In this document: in pieces, positions 17,201 through 24,909 of the stretch
How the letters are laid out: each line of letters opens with the position of its first letter
How positions within the stretch are numbered: the first letter of the stretch is position 1
NCBI GenBank assembly: GCA_022821965.1
Contig: JAJECN010000036.1
Span: 1-64,000, forward strand
From: Candidatus Poribacteria bacterium
Lineage (GTDB): Bacteria; Poribacteria; WGA-4E; WGA-3G
Reading direction: 5' to 3'
Length of the DNA stretch: 64,000 nt
The notes under the pieces: model-generated
Told to the model about the DNA's origin: nothing
Database searches by the model: none
What the model saw: the letters and a program-made list of their open reading frames with translations, nothing else
Position numbers and translations under genes: made by a program

Positions 17201-20046
17201 TCAGGTGTACCGACAGCAACGATAGTTCCGCCGCCGACACCGCCTTCCGGTCCTAAGTCAATGAGATAATCAGCGGAGTTGATAACTTCAAGATTGTGTT
17301 CAACGACGACGACTGTGTTGCCGTCTTCCACGAGTCGATGAAGAATCGTCAAGAGTTTATTTACATCGTCGAAGTGTAAGCCTGTTGTGGGTTCGTCGAG
17401 AATGTAAAGCGTTTTGCCAGTGCCTCGCTTCGAGAGTTCCCGCGAAAGTTTGATGCGTTGTGCCTCACCACCCGAAAGTGTCGGCGCGGGTTGGCCGAGT
17501 TTGATGTAATCCAGGCCCACATCGTGAAGGAGTTGTAATCCCCTTGCCACTCTTGGAATATCGGCGAAATGCACAAGGGCGGTATCGATATCCATTTCGA
17601 GGACCTCGGAGATGTTTTTTCCCTTATACTTAATGGCAAGGGTTTCGCTGTTGAAGCGTTTTCCCTCACACACTTCGCACTCCACCCAGACATCGGAAAG
17701 CAGCCCCATATCCACTTTTTTCGCACCGTTGCCACTACACGCTTCACATCTACCCCCCGAAACGTTGAAACTAAACCTTCCGGGTTTGTAGCCCCGCAAT
17801 TTTGCATCGGGTAAGCCTGCGTAGAGGGCACGGATCCCATCAAATACCTTTGTGTAAGTTGCAGCGTTGGAACGTGGGGTTCGCCCGATAGGTGCCATGT
17901 CGATGTTGATAATTTTGTCGATAACATCGGAGATCGGGACGTTTTTTCCGTCAATGATACCTTGAATCTTGTCATAGTCGCCCGGGACGGTCTTCGCCTT
18001 CATAAGGTCGCGGGCGAGCGCGTTATAGAGAATATCGTGAATTAAGGAACTTTTTCCAGAACCGCTCACCCCTGTCACACAGCAGAGCGTCCCGACTGGT
18101 ATTTTGGGATTGATGCCTTTGAGGTTGTTTTGACGGGCATTACAGATTTGCACCCATCTGTTTCCCGTTTCACGACGCGATTCTGGTTGAACAATTACCT
18201 TATCACCTCGGAGATATTGGGCGGTGAGTGTGTTACTCTCTTTCATGAACTGCGCGGGTGTTCCGATATCGGTGATCCTTCCGCCCTTGATACCGGCACC
18301 GGGACCAAAATCAACGATCAGGTCTGCCACCAACATAGTTGCCTCGTCGTGTTCAACGACAATGACAGTGTTTCCTTGATTACGTAGGTTTAGGAGGGTT
18401 ATCAGTAGACCCGCATGGTCGCGCGCATGTAAGCCGATGCTCGGTTCGTCAAGCACGTAAGTGACATCGCGTAACCCCGCACCTACTTGGCTGGCGAGGC
18501 GAATCCGTTGCGCTTCACCACCGGAGAGTGTTGGAGCAGGACGAGCGAGCGTCAAGTATCCCAATCCCACATCTATGAGAAACCCAAGCCGTCCTCGAAT
18601 TTCCTTTAGGAGTTCGGTCGCGATGAAAGCCTCGCGCTCTGGAAGTTCCAACGCGTTAAAGAATTGGGATGCATCCTGAATGGACATCTCAAGGATGTCC
18701 GTGATGGCGGTATCGCCTATCGTCACCGCTTTTACCCATGTATTAAGCCGTGTTCCGTCACATGTTCGGCAGCGCATTTTGGTAAAGTAGTCTGGGAAGT
18801 TATCTTCATTGTCCTCGTCGTCGTTTTCAAAGTGGTACTTCTGTTCTTCAGTTGGAATGATCCCATGAAAGCGAGCACGATATTGTCGGCGTTGCTTCCC
18901 TTTTCTGGAACGGCTTGTGCTGGGAGTGGTGATCGTAAGGATATCGTCGCCAGTACCGTAGAGGATGGCGTGCTGCTGTTCAGGTGTAAGGTCTTTCCAA
19001 GGTGTATCAATATCGAATCCAAGGTGTTTTGCGAGTGCTTCGGCGATTACCTTTTCTTTCAGGGTGCTTCGTTTATTAAGAGGGCCCCATAGATTGATGG
19101 CACCTTCTATAATAGAGAGGGTTTCGTCCGGAACAATCAACTTCGGCAGAATCCCCATTTCAACGCCTAAACCCCGACAGCTTTCGCACATGCCATCAGG
19201 GTTGTTGAAAGAGAAATGGCGGGGTTCCGGTTTCACGAAACTAATCCGGCAGTGCAAGCAGGTGTAATCCTGACTGAACAGTAGGTCGTCCTCTTCAGAT
19301 ATGAAAGGAGATGCCTCCCCTTCAGTAGGAATCACATGAACAAGAAGGTTCCCGTCTCCGCGCAAAAGAGCGGCATCCACGGCTTGGGCAACGCGAGATT
19401 CAACGCCTTCTTTGATGATAATTCGGTCGATGACAACGTCAATGTCGTGGCGTTGATTCGGATTGAGGGCGAGTCCCGGTCGGAGTTCATATATTTCACC
19501 ATCAATTCGCAACCTTGCGAAACCGGCGTTGCGTAAGTCTTCGAGTTCTCTTTCGTGTGCCCCGCGGGAGCCTCTGATAATCGGTGCTAAAATGATAAGC
19601 CTTGTGCGCACGGGGTAATCAAGAAGGGTTTTGACAATATCCGCCGCAGTCTGCGAACCGACTTCGCGTCCGCATTCGGGACAGTGGAATTGCCCGACGC
19701 GCGCGTAGAGCACACGTAGATAGTCGTAAATCTCGGTGACAGTAGCAACCGTGGAACGCGGATTGTGTCCTGTTGAACCCTGATCAATAGCAATGGAGGG
19801 GGATAATCCGACGATCTCATCTACATCCGGTTTTCCGAGTTGCCCCAAAAATTGACGTGCATAAGCGGATAAAGATTCGATGTATCGCCGTTGTCCTTCA
19901 GCGTAAACCGTATCAATTGCCATTGAGGATTTGCCGGAACCGCTTACGCCGGTGAAGACGATGAGTTTGTCTTTTGGAAGTTGAATATCAATATTTTTCA
20001 GATTGTGTTCTCGCGCGCCGTGTACGAGAATAGACTCTTCTGTCAT
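14212..20046 (-). CDS. uvrA: Double-length UvrA (two complete UvrA units in tandem)
   Basis: UvrA is the damage-sensing ABC ATPase of nucleotide excision repair. It acts as a dimer with UvrB. A normal UvrA has about 940 residues and two ATPases; this protein has 1,944 residues and four. Walker A boxes lie near residues 33-41, 662, 1025 and 1627. ABC signatures (LSGGEAQRIRL or LSGGEMRRIRL type) lie near 510, 858, 1455 and 1837. Each unit also has CxxC zinc-binding pairs, including CEAC...CEVC in unit one and CHVC...CEAC in unit two. The second unit begins near residue 990 (GATENNLKEIDIDI). Covalent fusion would build the dimer into one chain. Comparable tandem UvrAs are known in Chlamydia. I chose the ATG at 20046 because it has AGGAA upstream and a standard MTEESILVHGAREHNL start. 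era precedes it by 98 bases. Confidence 0.93.
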   Translation of the reverse strand: MTEESILVHGAREHNLKNIDIQLPKDKLIVFTGVSGSGKSSMAIDTVYAEGQRRYIESLSAYARQFLGQLGKPDVDEIVGLSPSIAIDQGSTGHNPRSTVATVTEIYDYLRVLYARVGQFHCPECGREVGSQTAADIVKTLLDYPVRTRLIILAPIIRGSRGAHERELEDLRNAGFARLRIDGEIYELRPGLALNPNQRHDIDVVIDRIIIKEGVESRVAQAVDAALLRGDGNLLVHVIPTEGEASPFISEEDDLLFSQDYTCLHCRISFVKPEPRHFSFNNPDGMCESCRGLGVEMGILPKLIVPDETLSIIEGAINLWGPLNKRSTLKEKVIAEALAKHLGFDIDTPWKDLTPEQQHAILYGTGDDILTITTPSTSRSRKGKQRRQYRARFHGIIPTEEQKYHFENDDEDNEDNFPDYFTKMRCRTCDGTRLNTWVKAVTIGDTAITDILEMSIQDASQFFNALELPEREAFIATELLKEIRGRLGFLIDVGLGYLTLARPAPTLSGGEAQRIRLASQVGAGLRDVTYVLDEPSIGLHARDHAGLLITLLNLRNQGNTVIVVEHDEATMLVADLIVDFGPGAGIKGGRITDIGTPAQFMKESNTLTAQYLRGDKVIVQPESRRETGNRWVQICNARQNNLKGINPKIPVGTLCCVTGVSGSGKSSLIHDILYNALARDLMKAKTVPGDYDKIQGIIDGKNVPISDVIDKIINIDMAPIGRTPRSNAATYTKVFDGIRALYAGLPDAKLRGYKPGRFSFNVSGGRCEACSGNGAKKVDMGLLSDVWVECEVCEGKRFNSETLAIKYKGKNISEVLEMDIDTALVHFADIPRVARGLQLLHDVGLDYIKLGQPAPTLSGGEAQRIKLSRELSKRGTGKTLYILDEPTTGLHFDDVNKLLTILHRLVEDGNTVVVVEHNLEVINSADYLIDLGPEGGVGGGTIVAVGTPEQIAEVPESYTGQALRGDFDIWRDTKRQLMEPELTSAFGKASEIRPETIAVRGATENNLKEIDIDIPHRKMTALTGVSGSGKTSLALDTIYAEGQRRYIETLSTYARQFIGQMGKPKVSKIEGLSPAIAISHADAGQNPRSTVATITEIHDGLRTLYARWGKPYCPDCQVEVQAQTAEEITEQVFEHLQQKRVDVLAPLTNFMIISETETGIARGKIIDINASESAYGLKGNEDYADVFSRLQRAGFVRVQIDNEIHRLDEVPQLSKGIRHEIFIVVDRVELIDEEKSRFTEAVELALLQSGGFVLIQETRSMTNASAKTNRSKRRPTENQQQDTSIKKFFSEHAMCPSCGSNFGQLTPRHFSFNNKIGACDFCDGRGRNIHPPYNVCNQCDGTRLKPFSSCVRFEDMTIAELMALSITEIIEFFNARLEEIKAQLASDDAETNRSDLLIETGVSTSRATHPALHIHTSPEFEAEVLSQIQTRLEFLEDIGLGYLALDRGAPTLSGGEMRRIRLASQLGSGLTGVTYILDEPSIGLHPRDQERLIDALKELRDIGNSVLVVEHDRDTILAADYVIDFGPQAGNGGGEIVAIGAPDTFTNGSTPVEMIAESSSTDKRSSTKSLTQAYLSNEVEISVPKTRREGTGKALAIFGAKTNNLKDIDVKIPLGTLTCVTGVSGCGKSSLVEGTLKPALESRSSIKTGDPEDHRYTHYLSDGDREPIYNDCGQPEYKSIRGVSYIKRLINVDQKSIGETPRSNPATYTDLFTKIRELFAEQHDAKTRGFNMGRFSFNLAQGQCHVCEGHRFNRVEMHFLPDVWMPCEACNSTGYSMETLEIRYKGKNIAEVLEMTVDEALTFFDESPRICRTLQMLTDVGLGYIKLGQSAPTLSGGEAQRVKLAKELARRQTGSTLYIMDEPTTGLHFDDIQKLLKVLNTLVDAGNTIIAVEHNIDVIKSADWVIDLGPEGSKDGGNVVAMGTPEEVATVQESHTARFLREVL

Positions 20047-20144
20047 TATATGATTTCCTGTAGTTTTATGAATCGTATATTTTGGTGAATACCACTTGTA
20101 TTTGTGAAATGACCGAATTATCTGTGTTTGTGAGGCGAACAAAA

Positions 20145-21062
20145 TTACATATCTGTGAAACCACCCAACTCTTTGAGTTTACGGGCATCTTTGCGCCAGT
20201 CGGCTTTGACTGTTACGTACAGTTCTAAAAAGACACGAGTATCCAAGAATTTTTCAATATCAATCCGTGCGAGTTCACCGACCCGTTTAATCAACTTACC
20301 GCCCTTACCGATGATAATTTGTTTTTGCGTCTGCCGTTCCGCGTAGACGATGGCTCGAATATAGATAATTTCATCTGAATTCCTCGTTTGGCGTTTTTCA
20401 AACTCTTCAACAACAACAGCGGAGGCGTAAGGGATTTCGCGTTGAGTCATGAGCATGATCTTTTCGCGAACGGTTTCGGCGATGAAAAAGCGTTCAGGAA
20501 GGTCGCTGAGTTGGTCCTCTGGAAAATAGCGCGGCCCCAACGGTAGATAGTCTTCAATCTGCTCAAGAAGGACAGAGACACCATCAGCCGTTAGCGCGGA
20601 GATCGGGATTATATGTGCGAATTCAAATTTTTGGTTGTAGTCCTCAAAAATAGGGAGTAGCGTCGGCTTATCGACAAGATCTACCTTATTGAGAACGAGG
20701 ATAGTTGTCGATTTGGTGCGCTTGAGGCGTTTTAGAATTCTGTCTTCGATCTCTGGATCTGGGCGCGCGACATCAATCACAAAAAGGACAACGTCAGCAT
20801 CCCCCAAAGCACCATACGCGGTCTTGACCATTTCGCTCTGTAAGCGGTACTTGGGTGTCATCAGTCCGGGTGTATCAACAAAAATAATTTGATAGGTGTC
20901 GGTGGTGACAATTCCACGAATCTGGTTGCGGGTTGTCTGTGGTTTCGGGGTGACGATGGCTAATTTCTGCCCCAAGATAGTATTGAGCAGGGTGGATTTG
21001 CCAACATTAGGCGCACCGATAATACTAACGTAACCGGATTTGAAACTTTGATTTTCGTCCAT
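20145..21062 (-). CDS. era: GTPase Era
   Basis: Era binds the 3' end of 16S rRNA and acts in 30S subunit maturation. The 305-residue protein has the G1 box GAPNVGKST near residue 16, the switch region TTRNQI, G3 DTPGL, G4 NKVDLVD and G5-like ISAL. A C-terminal type II KH domain follows (IIIGKGGKLIKRVGELARIDI). Length and order are normal. No Shine-Dalgarno is obvious before the ATG. uvrA follows after 98 bases on the same strand, so the two may be co-transcribed. Orthologous era operons usually contain rnc or recO instead, so this neighbourhood is lineage-specific. Confidence 0.96.
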   Translation of the reverse strand: MDENQSFKSGYVSIIGAPNVGKSTLLNTILGQKLAIVTPKPQTTRNQIRGIVTTDTYQIIFVDTPGLMTPKYRLQSEMVKTAYGALGDADVVLFVIDVARPDPEIEDRILKRLKRTKSTTILVLNKVDLVDKPTLLPIFEDYNQKFEFAHIIPISALTADGVSVLLEQIEDYLPLGPRYFPEDQLSDLPERFFIAETVREKIMLMTQREIPYASAVVVEEFEKRQTRNSDEIIYIRAIVYAERQTQKQIIIGKGGKLIKRVGELARIDIEKFLDTRVFLELYVTVKADWRKDARKLKELGGFTDM

Positions 21063-21215
21063 AATTTTTGAAGATAGATGTACCTGTGTGGTTGAAGGTA
21101 TTGATGTAGAATTCCAATTTATATAGGTGGAGATCCGATTTCTTGTGTTAGTGAAGTTAACAATTTATTATATCGGATTAGGTTGCAGAAATCAAGGAAA
21201 AGTTTGAGAATTTGG

Positions 21216-21830
21216 TTAGGCGTTCTGTTCCTCAATTTGATGCAATGCCTCGCTGATATAGCGGCGGATCCATTCGCTTTCGGTGGCTTCTGCCAATTCG
21301 TTGAGTGCGGAAATGGCGTGCGGGTTACCGATTCTGCCTAAAGCAACAACAGCTGCAGAACAGACGGCTCTGTCAGTGTCCCAGATGCTGCTCATGAGTG
21401 CCTCTATTACCTGTACCGGTGGCGTTGAGAATCTCTCTTCGCCGAGTCCTAATTCACCGAGGGCAACGACAGCGGCGCATCGCATATCGACTTCTTCGTC
21501 TTGCAGAAACGGGATAAGCACGTCAATGGCGCGGGGGTCGCGGATACGTCCGAGGGAAGAGATAGCGAAACGGCGCACGGTCGAATTGTTGTCAGTTAAG
21601 GCGTTGATGAGCGGCGTGACGGCATGGACATCACCGACTCCACCCAGTCCTTCGGCGGCATAAGCGCGCATCTCAGCGGATTCCGATTTCAGTTTTCGCA
21701 ACAGGACGTGTGTTGGAATATACCGCCAATTCCGAACGGGCCCGTCTCGGTGTGAAAGCCAACCAATAAACTTGCGGACCTTTTGTTGGGCCGACAAGCT
21801 TGAACTGGAGTTTGCGGTTTCACGCGTCAT
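21216..21830 (-). CDS. HEAT-repeat (PBS-lyase-like) protein
   Basis: This 204-residue soluble protein is built of about five HEAT repeats of roughly 30 residues, for example RRFAISSLGRIRDPRAIDVL, MRCAAVVALGELG and VCSAAVVALGRIGNPHAI. These alpha-solenoids bind other proteins or carry out lyase-type chemistry on phycobilin linkers. No phycobiliprotein context exists here, so a scaffold role is more likely. The first 45 residues are not repeats and contain a basic stretch. It lies upstream of era in transcription order, separated by 153 bases with nothing recognisable. Confidence 0.8.
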   Translation of the reverse strand: MTRETANSSSSLSAQQKVRKFIGWLSHRDGPVRNWRYIPTHVLLRKLKSESAEMRAYAAEGLGGVGDVHAVTPLINALTDNNSTVRRFAISSLGRIRDPRAIDVLIPFLQDEEVDMRCAAVVALGELGLGEERFSTPPVQVIEALMSSIWDTDRAVCSAAVVALGRIGNPHAISALNELAEATESEWIRRYISEALHQIEEQNA

Positions 21831-21882
21831 GGTGCCACCTCATTTATTATTACATGTCCGAAGCAATTTGTTGACCTAAAAT

Positions 21883-21963
21883 TCACTGGTGAATTTGTTT
21901 TGGCATACCAAATTCTGGAAGTTCTTCAAAATATCTCCAGAAGCGCGGTGTTGTTCTGTGCAC
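21883..21963 (-). pseudogene. Truncated RelE/ParE-type toxin remnant
   Basis: Directly after the stop of the antitoxin gene, a GTG at 21963 opens a 26-codon frame reading VHRTTPRFWRYFEELPEF before it drifts to a TGA at 21883-21885. RTTPRFW--F--LPE is the characteristic start of a family of RelE/ParE-like toxins of about 90 residues that follow exactly this type of antitoxin. Only the first 18 or so residues remain. The rest, including the RNase core, is gone. I call it a decayed toxin gene whose antitoxin survives. Confidence 0.6.
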
Positions 21964-22173
21964 CTAAAGTTCCTCAAGATTCTTGAGTGTTCCCTTTTCC
22001 TTCGCTTCAATGGCTTCCTCAATTAAGAAATCCAGTTTACCGGCGTTTGAATCCTCTTCAATTTGCCGATCCCATTCGTCCCACTCTAATTCATTAAGCC
22101 ACTGTTTTAACTGTCGGTAATCGGTTTCGGAGAGTGCCAGAATTTCTTCTTGAATTTTTACAATGCTTGCCAC
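21964..22173 (-). CDS. Antitoxin of a decayed type II toxin-antitoxin pair
   Basis: This 69-residue acidic protein from a GTG start reads VASIVKIQEEILALSETDYR, then a WDEWDRQIEEDSNAGKLDFL segment and EAKEKGTLKNLEEL. The pattern ALSE-DYRQLKQWL, W-QWDRQIE-D-AGKLDFLIEEA is that of small antitoxins found next to RelE/ParE toxins. The GTG has GGAG eight bases upstream. An ATG 39 bases further up (22212) lacks such a site and adds a charged, unfamiliar extension. The cognate toxin begins one codon boundary downstream but is truncated after about 18 residues. The surviving antitoxin may be a leftover or may still neutralise a related toxin elsewhere. Confidence 0.6.
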   Translation of the reverse strand: MASIVKIQEEILALSETDYRQLKQWLNELEWDEWDRQIEEDSNAGKLDFLIEEAIEAKEKGTLKNLEEL

Positions 22174-22339
22174 TGTGTTTTCTCCTCTGTCATCATGTTG
22201 CTTCGTGAACATGAATTAAAATTTGCCTGAATCAATTATACCATAGAGTACATCTCGATGGTAATTTTTTTAATTAAACACGAGTCAGAGGTGCCGTGAA
22301 GAACTCTGTTAGCAGCACTTCAGATAAATTCGTGCGAAA

Positions 22340-23572
22340 TTAGAGGCTAATGCCTAATTCGTTTGCGATGGTATAGACATCTTTGTCACCACGTCCCGAT
22401 AAACATACAGCGATGACTTTGTCTTTGCCGAGTTTGGGTGCGAGTTCACGGAGGTAGGCAATGGCGTGCGCGGATTCCAGTGCCGGTATGATGCCCTCTG
22501 TCTCTGATAACAACTGGAATCCTTCTACTGCTTCTGCATCAGTAACTGGGACGTATTCCGCTCTACCCGTTTCACGGTAAAAACTGTGTTCGGGTCCGAC
22601 TCCGGGATAATCTAACCCTGCGGAGATCGAATGTGCGGGGGTTATCTGACCGTCCTCCTCTTGCAACAGATAGCACTTAGCACCGTGAAAAACACCGACG
22701 CTTCCTGCAGTGAGCGGTGCGGCATGTCGTCCACTACGGATGCTTTCACCAGCAGCTTCTACACCGATCAGTCGGACGGATTCATCGGCATAGAACGGAT
22801 AGAACATACCGAGCGAGTTGCTACCACCACCAACGCAAGCAACGACGCAGTCTGGTAAGGCACCCGCTTGCTCTAAAATCTGCGCTCTCGCTTCATCGCC
22901 GATGACGGCTTGGAAGTCCCGGACTATCATCGGATACGGATGCGCACCGACAACCGAACCAAGCAGCAAATAAGTCGTGCGAACATTTGTGACCCAATCT
23001 CGAAAACAGGCGTTGATCGCATCTTTGAGTGTGCGGGAACCGGAATTGACAGGCACCACTTTCGTTCCCATCAGCTGCATGCGGAAGACGTTGAGTGCCT
23101 GCCGTTCTATGTCTTCCTCACCCATATAGACTTCACATTCCATATCGAACTTCGCGGCGACAGTGGCTGTCGCGACCCCGTGTTGTCCTGCGCCGGTTTC
23201 AGCGATGATCCGTTTTTTGCCCATCCAGCGTGCGAGGAGGATTTGTCCAATTGCGCTGTTGATTTTATGGGCACCCGTATGGTTGAGGTCTTCCCGTTTG
23301 AGATATATTTTTGCGCCGCCGAGCGTCTCTGTCAGGTGTTCGGCATAATAAAGCGGATTTGGTCTCCCAACGTATTCACGAAGGTAGTACTGAAATTCTT
23401 TTTGGAAGTCGGGATTATCTTTAAGCTCAATGTATGCCTCTTCGAGTTCTAAAAGCGCAGGCATGAGCGTTTCGGGGACGTATCTGCCCCCGAATTGTCC
23501 GAAATGCCCTGTTGCGTCAGGGAGTTTTTTAATTATACCTTGCGGTTCGCTTGGGTGTACCTGGGATTTCAT
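22340..23572 (-). CDS. trpB: Tryptophan synthase beta chain
   Basis: TrpB joins indole and L-serine to give tryptophan, using pyridoxal phosphate. The PLP lysine is Lys103 in [16 protein letters not shown] (Lys87 in E. coli), and [10 protein letters not shown] binds the cofactor phosphate. [18 protein letters not shown] is the conserved N-terminal block. The first 15 residues ([15 protein letters not shown]) are foreign to the family and come from a dispersed leader repeat. The ATG at 23572 has GGAG at good spacing, so the extension is probably translated. trpA is not beside it, which is unusual for the TrpB1 type because the two subunits normally form a channelled complex. TrpA must be encoded elsewhere. 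Catalytic residues look intact. Confidence 0.95.
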   Translation of the reverse strand: MKSQVHPSEPQGIIKKLPDATGHFGQFGGRYVPETLMPALLELEEAYIELKDNPDFQKEFQYYLREYVGRPNPLYYAEHLTETLGGAKIYLKREDLNHTGAHKINSAIGQILLARWMGKKRIIAETGAGQHGVATATVAAKFDMECEVYMGEEDIERQALNVFRMQLMGTKVVPVNSGSRTLKDAINACFRDWVTNVRTTYLLLGSVVGAHPYPMIVRDFQAVIGDEARAQILEQAGALPDCVVACVGGGSNSLGMFYPFYADESVRLIGVEAAGESIRSGRHAAPLTAGSVGVFHGAKCYLLQEEDGQITPAHSISAGLDYPGVGPEHSFYRETGRAEYVPVTDAEAVEGFQLLSETEGIIPALESAHAIAYLRELAPKLGKDKVIAVCLSGRGDKDVYTIANELGISL

Positions 23573-23593
23573 ATTTATCTCCGTATATCCGCC
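23538..23593 (-). repeat. Two-box leader repeat, copy B
   Basis: On the minus strand GGCGGATATACGG (23593-23581), 31 bases, CGAACCGCAAGG (23549-23538), then TATAATTAAAAA. Box identity and spacing are the same as in copy A at 11.3 kb. The trpB start codon lies between the boxes, so box two is translated as SEPQGIIK. Confidence 0.75.
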
Positions 23594-23797
23594 TGCGCCG
23601 TTGTTGCAGGCTACACTTTGGGTTCAACAGCTCATTTTCTAACCGGATGTGTTAGGATTCACAACATCTATAGACATCAGAAGTTCAGGAAAAGCAGAGA
23701 TTTCCGTTGCACATTAGGTTTTGGTCTTTACCTCCTCAATTCAATCTACGGATCCCCGCATTCAGGTTTTTAATTATCAAATTCACATAGGAGTCCA

Positions 23798-24799
23798 TCA
23801 TCGGAAATTTGCCCGGAGGTTTGGTTGTTCCAGAACCGATGGGTTAACAACAGATTCTGGCAGTTGTCCTTTGAGTACTTGCGCGACACACTTAGCAGCA
23901 GTAACCTCCAGGTCAAGAATCGATTCCTCTGAAATGAAAGCAGCGTGCGGTGTAACAACAACATTTTCAAGCGTTAGGAGTTCCTCGTTTTGATTGGGTG
24001 GTTCCGTTTCCAAAACATCTAAACCCGCACCGGCGATGTCTCCGTTTCGGAGCGCGATTGTGAGGGCAGCGGTGTCTACAATGCCGCCGCGCGATGTGTT
24101 AATTAAAAATGCTGTCGGTTTCATCGCCAGAAACTCAGCATCGCTAAATAGGTGTTGTGTTTCTGGGGTCAGTGGCGCATGAATTGTGATAAAATCCGAC
24201 GTTCCGAGGAGTTCTGGGAATGAGACCTTTTGTGCACCGTGCTGCTGAATTAATTCAGGAGCGGTGCGTGGGGAACAGACATTGATTGTCAATCCAAATG
24301 CTTTCGCTTTTGGCACGATTGACCGCCCAATCCGTCCGAATCCGATGACACCGAGTGTTTTGCCTCGGATTCTACGCATCGCTGGTCCGACGTTCTGGTC
24401 CCATCTGCCTTCTCTGATTGCCCGATCAAAGCGTGAAATTTTCCGGGCACACGCCAGTAGGAGTCCCATCGCGTGGTCGGAGACTTCATCAACACAGTAG
24501 GCAGGGACGTTCGTGACAACGATGCCGTGTTCGGTAGCTGCTTCTACATCAATATTGTCGAGTCCAATGCCGCAACGCCCGATAACCTGACATTTTTTAG
24601 CGGAGGTAATAACAGCCTCACGGACAGGTTTCCAACAGGTCAGGATGCCATCCATTGTTGGGGCAAGAGTTAGGAGTTCTGCTTCTTCACCAGTCTCCGC
24701 AGCGATGAGTTCCGCCCCAATTTCGGCAAGTACTTGTCGTTCAGGCTCTATAGAGGGCCAAGCATAATCAGTGATGAGGACTTTCCAGTTGTTTTGCAT
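23798..24799 (-). CDS. D-isomer 2-hydroxyacid dehydrogenase (SerA/phosphoglycerate-dehydrogenase-like)
   Basis: This 333-residue NAD-dependent dehydrogenase interconverts a 2-oxoacid and a D-2-hydroxyacid. It has the Rossmann motif GKTLGVIGFGRIGRSIV near residues 142-158, NTSRGGIVDTAAL with the substrate-binding Arg, a later catalytic Glu, and the catalytic His in VTPHAAFISEES. It lacks the ACT/ASB regulatory domains of full-length SerA. The in-frame ATG 33 bases earlier is less family-like; MQNNWKVLITDY is the natural start. It follows the GlcD-like oxidase after 110 bases on the same strand, which suggests linked 2-hydroxyacid metabolism (for example glyoxylate/hydroxypyruvate or lactate). 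The substrate cannot be read from sequence. Confidence 0.85.
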   Translation of the reverse strand: MQNNWKVLITDYAWPSIEPERQVLAEIGAELIAAETGEEAELLTLAPTMDGILTCWKPVREAVITSAKKCQVIGRCGIGLDNIDVEAATEHGIVVTNVPAYCVDEVSDHAMGLLLACARKISRFDRAIREGRWDQNVGPAMRRIRGKTLGVIGFGRIGRSIVPKAKAFGLTINVCSPRTAPELIQQHGAQKVSFPELLGTSDFITIHAPLTPETQHLFSDAEFLAMKPTAFLINTSRGGIVDTAALTIALRNGDIAGAGLDVLETEPPNQNEELLTLENVVVTPHAAFISEESILDLEVTAAKCVAQVLKGQLPESVVNPSVLEQPNLRANFR

Positions 24800-24909
24800 G
24801 CTTCCATCTCTATCCGCAGACCCGGTAGGCACTGTTTGAAACTGCGCCGGTCATCGAGCGAGGGTATTGCCTCGGTCGTCAATTTTAGGGGTGCGATTGG
24901 AAAACGCTC

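Noticed and set aside
14212-20142. uvrA start at 20142
   Set aside because: The extra 32 residues are not family-like. The ATG at 20046 has AGGAA upstream and the normal start.
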